DNA of 34,664 bases from Dehalobacter sp. (GTDB taxonomy: Bacteria > Bacillota > Desulfitobacteriia > Desulfitobacteriales > Syntrophobotulaceae). Positions within the stretch are counted from its first letter, which is position 1, and each line of letters opens with the position of its first letter. Location: contig JAMPIU010000081.1 of assembly GCA_023667845.1 (NCBI GenBank), forward strand, positions 1 to 34,664. The letters run 5' to 3'. The notes under the pieces are model-generated. The model had not been told where the DNA came from and did no database searches. It saw nothing but the letters and a program-made list of their open reading frames with translations. The translations under genes and the position numbers were made by a program. Below are positions 16,963-24,612 of the stretch, piece by piece.

Positions 16963-17721
16963 ATGAGCCATCATAAGTTAGAGGCCAAAACCATTAATTA
17001 TGTTTATCCGGACGGCAACAAGGCGGTTAAGGATATCTCGTTCACGATTCGTCATGGGGAGTCGGTCGGCATTGTTGGTGCGAATGGTGCCGGAAAATCC
17101 ACCCTACTTATGTTACTGATGGGTGTTCTTTTTCCGAGCAGCGGCGAGGTACTGGTAGGCGATATTCGCGTTACCAAAAAAACACTGCCGTTAATCCGCC
17201 AAAGGCTCGGAATGGTTTTCCAGGATCCGGATGACCAGCTTTTTATGTCGACAGTCTATGACGATGTGGCCTTTGGTCCCCGGAATTACCGTTATGATGA
17301 AAAGGAAGTAGAAAGCAGGGTTTTTCAAGCTTTGGAGATGGTCGGCATCTTACATCTGAAAGACCGGCCGCCTTTTAAACTGTCCGGCGGCGAGAAAAGG
17401 GCAGCGGCGATTGCGTCTGTTCTTTCTATGCAGCCCGATGTCCTGATCATGGACGAGCCGACTGCATCGCTTGACCCGAGATCCCGTCGCAGAGTCATCA
17501 ATCTACTGAATCGTTTTGAACATACCAAAATCATTACGAGCCATGATCTCGATATGATCTTGGACATTAGCCAGAGAGTCATCGTGATCAAAGACGGCGA
17601 AATTGCGGCCGACGGAGCGGCTGCCGAAATATTGGCGGATGCGGCACTACTTGATCAATGCGGGCTTGAGGTGCCGATTTCGCTGCAAAGATGCCCGAAA
17701 TGCGGTGCTGTTTTTTCATAA
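16963..17721 (+). CDS. cbiO: ECF transporter ATPase CbiO with C-terminal CxxC tail
   Basis: This 252-residue ABC ATPase has Walker A GANGAGKST, Q-loop VFQDPDDQLF, signature LSGGEKRAAAIA, Walker B VLIMDEPTASLD and the switch His in ITSHD. It supplies energy to CbiM/CbiQ, and the gene starts immediately after the cbiQ stop. The last 20 residues depart from a plain ATPase: ISLQRCPKCGAVFS ends the protein with a zinc-ribbon-like CPKCG half-site. Another Cys lies earlier in the tail (DQCGLEV). The stop codon overlaps the first repeat of the htrA regulatory region. Confidence 0.92.
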   Translation: MSHHKLEAKTINYVYPDGNKAVKDISFTIRHGESVGIVGANGAGKSTLLMLLMGVLFPSSGEVLVGDIRVTKKTLPLIRQRLGMVFQDPDDQLFMSTVYDDVAFGPRNYRYDEKEVESRVFQALEMVGILHLKDRPPFKLSGGEKRAAAIASVLSMQPDVLIMDEPTASLDPRSRRRVINLLNRFEHTKIITSHDLDMILDISQRVIVIKDGEIAADGAAAEILADAALLDQCGLEVPISLQRCPKCGAVFS

Positions 17722-17768
17722 TTTTGTAAACAAAAGTTCACAGAATTGTCATAAATAATGATTATAAT
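17715..17768 (+). promoter_or_regulatory. Promoter B: four 11-bp direct repeats plus -10 box (htrA)
   Basis: Units in exact 11-base register are TTCATAATTTT (17715), GTAAACAAAAG (17726), TTCACAGAATT (17737) and GTCATAAATAA (17748-17758). A 4-base gap leads to a perfect TATAAT (17763-17768). The first unit overlaps the cbiO stop codon. Layout matches the sites at 13601 and 21743. Confidence 0.75.
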
Positions 17769-17832
17769 AATAAATAATCTGTAACCCGATTATTTTGCAT
17801 AAGCAAGTTTAATTTAAAAGGTGGGGAATGAC

Positions 17833-19047
17833 GTGAACTTTAACAACGATAACCATTATAAAGACTATAACGCTTATCACGACTATCCGTACAATGGTGA
17901 GCGGCCGCAGAGAAAGAAACCAGGGGTCATGGTTATTGCGGTTGTCGCGATCATCAGCGCCTTGTTGGGTGGGACAGCCTCTCTCACTTTAGCCCCGGTA
18001 ATCTATCCGGAAATCATGAGTATCCAGAACCAGAGCGGCAGTTCGGCTAACACAAATTCACTCGTCGCAACCTCGGCGGTCGCGAACACGAGTACAGACG
18101 GTAATGGCAACACGTATCCGGTGGTAGAAATTTCGAAAACAATAGGCCCGGCTGTCGTGGGGATCGCCAATTTTCAGAGCGGCGGTAATATATTTGGCCG
18201 GTCAAGTGAACTTGCTGAAGTAGCCAGCGGATCAGGCTTTATTATTGATGCGCAGAAAGGGCTAATTGCGACCAACAATCACGTTATTGAAGGTGCCGAG
18301 AAACTGGTGGTAAGTCTTGCCGACGGGCGTAATATCACAGGTAAACTCGTGGGAGGAGATGCGCGGACAGATCTGGCCGTTGTTCAAATATCGGCCGACA
18401 ATCTGACTACAGTCAGTCTCGGAGATTCCAGCAAACTTCAAGTCGGAGAACCTGTGGTTGCGATTGGGAATCCGGGTGGAGAAGATTTTGCCCGCTCTGT
18501 GACGACGGGTGTGATTTCAGCGACAAACCGTTTTCTGGAACTGCAGGGAGAAGCAAGTTTTAATCTGATTCAGACCGATGCGGCGATCAACCCCGGAAAC
18601 AGCGGAGGACCGCTGGTAGATTATCATGGAAAGGTCGTCGGCATTAATGCAGCTAAGAACCAAGACACCGGCTATGAAGGAATGGGCTTCGCGATTCCGA
18701 TTACGGACGCCTGGCCGACGATCCAACAGCTGATCAAGAAAGGCTATGCTGCTCATCCGGGCATCCTGGTCTCAGTCGACGAACGGTATACTGTTGAATG
18801 GGCTTCTCAGCAGGGCTGGCCTGCCGGCGCCTATATCTCAGCGGTCTCAACCGGAGGGCCTGCCTATAAAGCCGGGATTCGTGCCGGAGACGTCATTACG
18901 AAAGTCAATGGGGTTGAGATCACCAGTTCTCTCGAAATGACCCATGAATTGTTTAAATCTGAGGTCGGAAAGACGGTCACCCTTACCTATTATCGTCAGG
19001 GGGACACAAAAGACGTTAAGGTTACACTGGCAGAATTAAAGTCCTGA
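17833..19047 (+). CDS. htrA: Membrane-anchored HtrA/DegP-like serine protease
   Basis: This is a trypsin-like S1C protease of about 404 residues. A short cytoplasmic N-terminus precedes one membrane helix (about 34-58, GVMVIAVVAIISALLGG). The protease domain shows the triad His in ATNNHVI, Asp in ARTDLAVV and Ser in GNSGGPL. A single C-terminal PDZ domain (about 305-400) contains GGPAYKAGIRAGDVI. This is the standard Gram-positive HtrA layout for degrading misfolded proteins outside the membrane. GTG 17833 is chosen because AAGGTGGGG lies 6 bases upstream; a GTG at 17821 lacks a site. It is monocistronic, bounded by the repeat-type promoter and a strong terminator. Confidence 0.93.
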   Translation: MNFNNDNHYKDYNAYHDYPYNGERPQRKKPGVMVIAVVAIISALLGGTASLTLAPVIYPEIMSIQNQSGSSANTNSLVATSAVANTSTDGNGNTYPVVEISKTIGPAVVGIANFQSGGNIFGRSSELAEVASGSGFIIDAQKGLIATNNHVIEGAEKLVVSLADGRNITGKLVGGDARTDLAVVQISADNLTTVSLGDSSKLQVGEPVVAIGNPGGEDFARSVTTGVISATNRFLELQGEASFNLIQTDAAINPGNSGGPLVDYHGKVVGINAAKNQDTGYEGMGFAIPITDAWPTIQQLIKKGYAAHPGILVSVDERYTVEWASQQGWPAGAYISAVSTGGPAYKAGIRAGDVITKVNGVEITSSLEMTHELFKSEVGKTVTLTYYRQGDTKDVKVTLAELKS

Positions 19048-19070
19048 GCAACTGGCATTAGGGATTAGAT

Positions 19071-19120
19071 AAGAATAAACCTCGCACCGTTTTCTTATGG
19101 ACGATGCGAGGTTTATTCTT
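19071..19120. terminator. Bidirectional intrinsic terminator between htrA and aminotransferase
   Basis: A perfect 16-bp stem pairs 19071-19086 with 19105-19120 around an 18-base loop; the core is CCTCGCA/TGCGAGG flanked by A/T-rich ends. It lies between two convergent genes, so it probably serves both strands. Confidence 0.85.
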
Positions 19121-19169
19121 GTATTGCTTATACGAAAGCAATTCTTTTACAGGAACTCGTTTCGATCTG

Positions 19170-20357
19170 TTATCGGGACCTGAATTCCTGAACCAGTTTT
19201 TCAAACGCGGGAATGGAATTTATGATGGTATCCATACTGACGCAATAAGAGATTCTGATATGACCGGGGCAGCCAAATCCGCTTCCGGGCACAAGCAATA
19301 AATTGTATTTAACGGCCCTTTTGACAAATTCAACATCGTCCTCGATCAGTGCCTTCGGGAAAAGGTAAAAGGCTCCCTGCGGTTTGACACATTCAAAACC
19401 AAGCGCAGTCAAATGCTCATATAAATAATCTCTTTTCTTTTGATAATCCGCGGTATCTGTTTTGACATCAAGGGAATCACCGATCACTCTCTGGAACAAT
19501 CCGGGAGCATTGACAAAACCAAGCGTTCGGTTGCAAAAGCTTAAAGCGTTATTCAGCAGGTCAGCGTCTTTAATTCGGCTGCTCGTTGCAATATATCCTA
19601 TTCTTTCTCCGGCAAGGCCGAGTGATTTACTGAAGGAATTAACAATCATGCTATTTTCAAAAATGGACAAGATGTTCGGGATCTTCATCCCGTCATAGAC
19701 AATCTGGTCGTAGGGCTGATCGGAGATAATATAGATAATCGTACCGTAGTCGTTTTGTTTTTTTTGCAGGATTTCTTTGATTTGTTCCAGTTTCTCCTTG
19801 CTGTAAACAATACCGGTGGGATTGTTCGGAGTATTAATAATCATCGCCTTTGTTTTAGGCGAAATCGCTTTTTCCAGGGCGTCCAAGTCCGGCTCGAGTG
19901 TCCGGGGGTCCGGCGGCACAATGATTGGTTTCCCGCCATGGTTATCTGTATAGAATAGATATTCAACAAAATAGGGGGCGAAGATAATAACCTCTTCACC
20001 GGGATTCAGAAGCGCTTTCAAGACAACATTCAGTCCGCCGGCAGCGCCGACCGTCATGATAATATTATTTTGGGTAAGTTCGATTTGACTGTCATGCTGA
20101 AGCGACCGGGCAATTTTTTCTCTGACTTCGGGATAGCCGGCATTGTTCATGTATTTATGAATTCCTTTATAATTCCCGGTGACATAGTTTTTTAGAGATT
20201 CTATGATCTCTTCCGGCGGCTCAGAAAAGGGATTGCCCAAACTGAAGTCATAGACGTTTTCGCGTCCATAAATTTTGGTGAGTCTTTCCCCTTCCTCAAA
20301 CATTGCTCTAATCCAGGAGGCATTTTTCAAATTATTGGTTACTTTTTCCGAAAACAC
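19170..20357 (-). CDS. Pyridoxal-phosphate aminotransferase, class I/II (aspartate aminotransferase-like)
   Basis: This protein of about 395 residues has the fold type I aminotransferase motifs: glycine-rich loop (TVGAAGGLNVV), NTPNNPTGIVY, ISDQPYDQIVYDG and the PLP-binding Lys in NSFSKSLGLAGERIGY. The C-terminal Arg region is GHIRISYC. It transfers an amino group between amino and keto acids; the substrate cannot be fixed. Three in-frame starts are possible. The ribosome binding site AAGGAG (20366-20371) is 8 bases before GTG 20357 and only 2 before ATG 20363, and it lies inside the frame from 20384. I therefore prefer 20357. It stands alone on the minus strand, divergent from the GGDEF gene. 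Confidence 0.9.
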   Translation of the reverse strand: MFSEKVTNNLKNASWIRAMFEEGERLTKIYGRENVYDFSLGNPFSEPPEEIIESLKNYVTGNYKGIHKYMNNAGYPEVREKIARSLQHDSQIELTQNNIIMTVGAAGGLNVVLKALLNPGEEVIIFAPYFVEYLFYTDNHGGKPIIVPPDPRTLEPDLDALEKAISPKTKAMIINTPNNPTGIVYSKEKLEQIKEILQKKQNDYGTIIYIISDQPYDQIVYDGMKIPNILSIFENSMIVNSFSKSLGLAGERIGYIATSSRIKDADLLNNALSFCNRTLGFVNAPGLFQRVIGDSLDVKTDTADYQKKRDYLYEHLTALGFECVKPQGAFYLFPKALIEDDVEFVKRAVKYNLLLVPGSGFGCPGHIRISYCVSMDTIINSIPAFEKLVQEFRSR

Positions 20358-20396
20358 GCGCATTTCTCCTTTAGAACATCTCATATTATTACTGGT

Positions 20397-20424
20397 ATTA
20401 TTCTACCTCATTTGATCTTGACAA
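20397..20424 (-). promoter_or_regulatory. Promoter candidate for the aminotransferase
   Basis: On the minus strand TTGTCA (20419-20424), a 16-base spacer and AATAAT (20397-20402) lie about 40 bases before the start codon. The -35 overlaps a plus-strand TTGACA (20418-20423) that could serve the divergent GGDEF gene with a weak TAAAGT -10. Confidence 0.45.
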
Positions 20425-20560
20425 AAAAGTCTATTTGCTAAAGTCCGGCAAAATATCGGTATCGATGAAAAAAACGTCAGGAATAAAAGAAAACAGGAAT
20501 ATAGAAGAAAATGTCGAATTTTACAATTAATCAGACGAGAAAAAGATTCGAGGGATTAAA

Positions 20561-21739
20561 ATGTTCTATGCCTATTTAAATGATCAGGCTGCAGTCATTA
20601 TCATTTTATGTTTTTCTTTTCTGAATTCCGTATTTGTATTTACCATGAACAAGGAAAAGAGTTTTTCAGCTCTTTTCGGATTTAGTTTTATTGCACCGTT
20701 TCTCTTGGCACTGCTTAGTATAGTCTATCCTGACATGGTACTGCGTATTAAAGTGCTTCACCATACAAATTTTGCTTTTCTCTGCTTGTTGTTTATACTG
20801 ATATTATCATGGCGGTGGAAGAATTACGCTGCATCTGCCGCTTTAAGCGTAATTTTTCCCTTTTTGGTACTTTTCGTGGTCATGAAGGCCGACCACCTGC
20901 CGGTTATTCTGACGATGACGGAATTCTTAAGCGGCGCGGATGTCGTCCTGACGGCTGGTATTGTTGTATTGTTGCATAAATTCGTTAGTGAAAAGCAGAT
21001 ATCATTGACCTGGGGAGTCATATTTATGGGTTTTGGACAGCTACTCCAATATGAATTTCCTACCAATTCCTCTTTCCTGATTCCGTTCTGTCAGTTTGCC
21101 GCGTACCTGCTGTTTTACTGTTATATCCAAAAAACATCCAAGGAGCCATATCGTTTAAGATTGGTGAACGCTGAAGAGAAGATCGTAAATATCAATAAGA
21201 CCATTAACTACGAAGTAAAGAGAAAAATGCTGGAAATGGAATTGCACAATGAACACCTGCTCAACATGGTCCAGAGAGACCCTCTCGTTGATGCGTATAA
21301 TAAAAAGGGGATCATGAGTTATTTAAAGAACCTGATGGATGATCCCAAGACAGGCGAATTTACCCTCATGCTTTTTGATATTGATAATTTTAAAAGCATC
21401 AATGATAACCGGGGACATGTTGTCGGGGACATGGTTCTTAAAAAGGTTGTAAGTATTGCCAAGGAAAATATCAGGGAGTTTGACATACTTGGTCGTTACG
21501 GCGGAGATGAGTTCTTGGTCATTTTGCCAAAAACTAAAATAACGGATGCCTTGATTATCGCCGAACGGTTCAGAAAAAGAGTCAGTGAAGAGCCGGATAT
21601 TTCGGTCTCCATAGGACTGGCTGCTTATCCGGAAGATGGCAGGACAACCCAGAAGCTGATTGAGACCGCCGATGCCGGCCTGTATCAGTCCAAAAGGGTC
21701 GGTAAGAACGCAATAAGCCATATCGGCTCAAAGATCTGA
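20561..21739 (+). CDS. Membrane diguanylate cyclase (GGDEF)
   Basis: The protein is 392 residues long. The first 195 residues form about six to seven hydrophobic helices, a polytopic sensor region of unrecognised type. A coiled-coil-like linker (VNAEEKIVNINKTINYEVKRK) leads to a GGDEF domain (about 235-392). The catalytic motif is intact (RYGGDEF, about 312-318), and a product-inhibition I-site REFD lies exactly five residues before GGDEF. The domain start (RDPLVDAYNKKG) and nucleotide-binding DIDNFKSIND are also typical. It should make c-di-GMP with feedback control. A TGTCGAA heptamer at 20512-20518 lies just upstream. It is the only cyclase in the window and could oppose the HD-GYP enzyme at 12029. 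Confidence 0.92.
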   Translation: MFYAYLNDQAAVIIILCFSFLNSVFVFTMNKEKSFSALFGFSFIAPFLLALLSIVYPDMVLRIKVLHHTNFAFLCLLFILILSWRWKNYAASAALSVIFPFLVLFVVMKADHLPVILTMTEFLSGADVVLTAGIVVLLHKFVSEKQISLTWGVIFMGFGQLLQYEFPTNSSFLIPFCQFAAYLLFYCYIQKTSKEPYRLRLVNAEEKIVNINKTINYEVKRKMLEMELHNEHLLNMVQRDPLVDAYNKKGIMSYLKNLMDDPKTGEFTLMLFDIDNFKSINDNRGHVVGDMVLKKVVSIAKENIREFDILGRYGGDEFLVILPKTKITDALIIAERFRKRVSEEPDISVSIGLAAYPEDGRTTQKLIETADAGLYQSKRVGKNAISHIGSKI

Positions 21740-21742
21740 ATT

Positions 21743-21796
21743 TTCACAGAATATTAATCGATTGTTCACGAAATGTACACATTCATTCCTTAGAAT
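21743..21796 (+). promoter_or_regulatory. Promoter C: four 11-bp direct repeats plus -10 box (response regulator operon)
   Basis: Units in exact 11-base register are TTCACAGAATA (21743), TTAATCGATTG (21754), TTCACGAAATG (21765) and TACACATTCAT (21776-21786). A 4-base gap leads to TAGAAT (21791-21796). A second -10-like TACAAT exists at 21812. Placement directly upstream of a response regulator gene suggests autoregulation. Confidence 0.75.
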
Positions 21797-21874
21797 ATCA
21801 TCATTCAGGGATACAATCCCTCCTGAAACAAATAGAATCATAGATTGTTAGGAAGACCTAAAGGGGGTTAGGCA

Positions 21875-22549
21875 ATGACTGCAGGGAATATACTTATCGC
21901 AGATGATGAAGCCAGAATGAGGAAACTGGTTGCTGATTTTTTAAAAAAGGAAGGGTATACCGTCATCGAAGCGGAAGATGGGAAACAGGCTCTGGATATT
22001 ATTCATTCCGGACAGCATATCAGCCTGGCCATCCTGGATGTCATGATGCCCGAGACAGATGGATGGACGGTATGCAGGGAAATCCGAAAGAACGGCCAGA
22101 CTCCGGTCATCATGCTGACGGCAAGATCTGAGGAATCGGATGAGCTGTTCGGTTTTGATCTGGGCGCAGATGAATATATTACGAAGCCTTTCAGTCCGCT
22201 GATCCTGGTCGCGCGGGTGCAGGCCCTTCTTCGCAGAACCAGTGATTCGAAGGCTAGCGTTAAGAACTTTGACGGCCTGGAGATCGATAAAAACAGGCGA
22301 GTCGTAAATATTGACGGAGAACGGGTAGATTTAAGCCCGAAGGAATATGAACTGCTTTTATATCTGGCAGACAATGAAAGCCTGGCTGTATCGAGGGAAC
22401 AGATCTTGAATTCAGTCTGGGATTACGATTATTATGGCGACGCCAGAACTGTGGACACGCACATCAAACGGTTGAGGTATAAATTAGGAATCAAAGGAGA
22501 CTTTATTCAAACCGTCAGAGGATTGGGATACAGATTTGAGGCAATCTGA
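21875..22549 (+). CDS. OmpR/PhoB-family response regulator
   Basis: This 224-residue protein has a receiver domain (ILIADDEARM; phospho-Asp in LAILDVMMPE at about 53; Lys in YITKPFSP) and a C-terminal winged helix ending IQTVRGLGYRFEA. OmpR-family dimers bind direct repeats spaced about one helical turn, as found upstream of this gene, htrA and the glycosyltransferase. The start ATG follows AAAGGGGGTTAGGCA. The kinase follows after 16 bases. By context (own promoter plus htrA), a CssR-like or PhoP-like envelope/secretion-stress regulator is my best guess, not a demonstrated identity. Confidence 0.93.
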   Translation: MTAGNILIADDEARMRKLVADFLKKEGYTVIEAEDGKQALDIIHSGQHISLAILDVMMPETDGWTVCREIRKNGQTPVIMLTARSEESDELFGFDLGADEYITKPFSPLILVARVQALLRRTSDSKASVKNFDGLEIDKNRRVVNIDGERVDLSPKEYELLLYLADNESLAVSREQILNSVWDYDYYGDARTVDTHIKRLRYKLGIKGDFIQTVRGLGYRFEAI

Positions 22550-22565
22550 ATTTGAGGTAATTCTA

Positions 22566-24044
22566 ATGAAATCATCAATTAAACTAAAGCTATTCACTGC
22601 CATAAGCTGCCTGACTGTATTGTATGTTTTGCTTTCGTGGTTTTTAAACGACCAGTTTCTTGCGAAGTATTACTACTTAAACAAGGAAAGCACCTTGAAG
22701 GAGTACTACCATGAGATCAATGAAGACTATGATGGCGAGCCGTTCAATATTTTACTCGATCTGGAGAAAATTGAGAGGACCGAGGGCCTGAACATTACGA
22801 TTCTTGATTCATCCATGTATATCAAATATATTTCTTCATTAAAAGAAGAAGAATTTTTTCATGAGCCGTTCAAAAAGCCTGGAGGCTCGGATTATGCGTT
22901 CATTCCTGATATTTCGATCCTTAAAGATGCTCAGAATTCCACGCAGCCTGTGATTGTTAAATCCACCGACCGCAGATTGAATTCCGATTTTATTAATCTG
23001 GTTGGACAGTTAAATAATGGAGACTATCTGTACTTGAACACTCCGGTGGTTGCGATCGAGGAAAGTGCGGCAATTGCCAATAAGTTTTCTCTTATTACGG
23101 GTTTGTTTATTATGGTTATCGGGGTGCTGATCGTATTTTTCTTCACAGACAGATTTACCAAACCGATTCTTCATCTGAATGAGATCGCTCAATCTATGGT
23201 CAAATTGGATTTTGGCAAAAAATACCCGGTGCAGACCTACGATGAAATTGGCGAACTTGGGTCAAGCATTAACTCGCTTTCCACCCAATTGGAGAAATCG
23301 ATCAATGAGCTCCGGCAGGCCAACGAAAAGCTCATGGAGGATATCGAAAGAGAAAGAAAAATAGACGACATGAGGAAAGAGTTTATTTCCAATGTTTCAC
23401 ATGAGCTAAAGACGCCGATTGCACTGATCCAGGGCTATGCCGAGGGGCTTAAGGTCAATGTCAATGAAAGTGAAGAGGATAAAGACTTCTATTGTAATGT
23501 GATTATTGATGAAAGCGCTAAGATGAATAAGCTTGTCAAACAGCTTTTAGAATTGTCGCAGATCGATGGAGGCTATACCCGGCTGGAAAAGATTGATTTT
23601 GATTTAAACGAACTGGTCGAATTTGTCCTCAGAAAGAATATGCTGCTGATTAAAGAGAAGAATATTCAGCTGATGCAGGAAGTTCAGGATAAATTTACGG
23701 CGAATGCCGATATTGATAGGATTGAACAGATCATTGTGAACTATCTGGTCAATGCGATTAATCACGCGGACCAACGCAAGGAAATTAGAGTCAAGCTCGA
23801 AAAAGCAGGACAAAAAGCCAGGGTCAGCGTTTTTAACTCCGGTATTCCCATTCCTGAAGAAGCTCTGGATAAGATTTGGACCAGCTTTTATAAGGTGGAT
23901 AAAGCAAGAACCCGTTCCTACGGTGGCACAGGCCTTGGCTTGTCGATCGTCCGGGCGATTCAGGAACAGCATGGCAATGCGTATGGGGTTCAAAATGTGG
24001 AGAATGGCGTTGAGTTTTGGTTTGAGGTAGATCTAGTGGAATAA
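22566..24044 (+). CDS. Membrane sensor histidine kinase with HAMP domain
   Basis: This 492-residue kinase has membrane helices at about 8-28 and 173-196 that enclose an extracytoplasmic sensor of about 145 residues. A HAMP domain follows (FTKPILHLNEIAQSMVKLDF), then a coiled segment, the H-box SNVSHELKTPIALIQGYAEG (phospho-His about 279), N-box NYLVNAINHAD, and G2 box GGTGLGLSIVRA. ATG 22566 is preferred because GAGGT (22554-22558) lies 7 bases upstream; an in-frame start at 22536 overlaps the regulator and lacks a site. It is co-transcribed with the regulator, a lipoprotein and a DegV protein. The signal is unknown. Confidence 0.93.
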   Translation: MKSSIKLKLFTAISCLTVLYVLLSWFLNDQFLAKYYYLNKESTLKEYYHEINEDYDGEPFNILLDLEKIERTEGLNITILDSSMYIKYISSLKEEEFFHEPFKKPGGSDYAFIPDISILKDAQNSTQPVIVKSTDRRLNSDFINLVGQLNNGDYLYLNTPVVAIEESAAIANKFSLITGLFIMVIGVLIVFFFTDRFTKPILHLNEIAQSMVKLDFGKKYPVQTYDEIGELGSSINSLSTQLEKSINELRQANEKLMEDIERERKIDDMRKEFISNVSHELKTPIALIQGYAEGLKVNVNESEEDKDFYCNVIIDESAKMNKLVKQLLELSQIDGGYTRLEKIDFDLNELVEFVLRKNMLLIKEKNIQLMQEVQDKFTANADIDRIEQIIVNYLVNAINHADQRKEIRVKLEKAGQKARVSVFNSGIPIPEEALDKIWTSFYKVDKARTRSYGGTGLGLSIVRAIQEQHGNAYGVQNVENGVEFWFEVDLVE

Positions 24045-24065
24045 CAAGAAAAGAGGAATTTGTGA

Positions 24066-24578
24066 GTGAAAAAGAAGTTATTGGTTGTGGGACTTGTTGC
24101 CTTACTGATTATGTTGACAGGGTGTTCAGCAAGTACTTTTTCGACGACAACGGACGATACGGCAATAGCACAGACGGAAAGTACACAGACCGAGGGAGTC
24201 CGGCCAACCCGGCAAATGGATTTACTCGGAAAAGTGGTCAGTGTGAGTAAAAAACAGCTGATCGTCACAGAACTGCAATCTTCGGATTCTTCACAAAGCG
24301 AGCAGAAAGCAGCTCCGCCGGAACAAGGAAATACGCGTGTAGAAACCTCGTCAGCACCGGAAATGAATGACGAGGCGACCGGTATGAACTATACAATTAT
24401 CATTGCTGAAGATACCCCGATTTTCAGTAGAACGGGCGCAGATGGCGCTCAGGAGACCAGCATTAATCTGAGTGATTTAAAAGCGGGCGATATCCTGAGA
24501 ATATGGGTGAATGAACTGAATACTTCAGAAGAATCCAACGCAGTATACGTGGAATTAACGTCGCGGCAAACGACTTAA
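24066..24578 (+). CDS. Small secreted lipoprotein of unknown function
   Basis: This 170-residue protein has a lipoprotein signal peptide (MKKKLLVVGLVALLIML, lipobox LTGC). The mature part starts with a Ser/Thr-rich linker. A small domain of about 100 residues shows LLGKVVSVSKKQLIVTEL and, near the end, NLSDLKAGDILRIWVNEL, which suggests a beta-rich OB-like fold. The middle is low-complexity (Ser, Gln, Pro, Ala). The start is GTG 24066, with AGAGGA 8 bases upstream. It sits 21 bases after the kinase gene in the same operon, so it could be an accessory or stress-induced envelope protein. I do not recognise a named family with confidence. Confidence 0.8.
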   Translation: MKKKLLVVGLVALLIMLTGCSASTFSTTTDDTAIAQTESTQTEGVRPTRQMDLLGKVVSVSKKQLIVTELQSSDSSQSEQKAAPPEQGNTRVETSSAPEMNDEATGMNYTIIIAEDTPIFSRTGADGAQETSINLSDLKAGDILRIWVNELNTSEESNAVYVELTSRQTT

Positions 24579-24612
24579 GTCAGAAGTTTCAAGAAAGAAA
24601 GTAGGATGAAGT

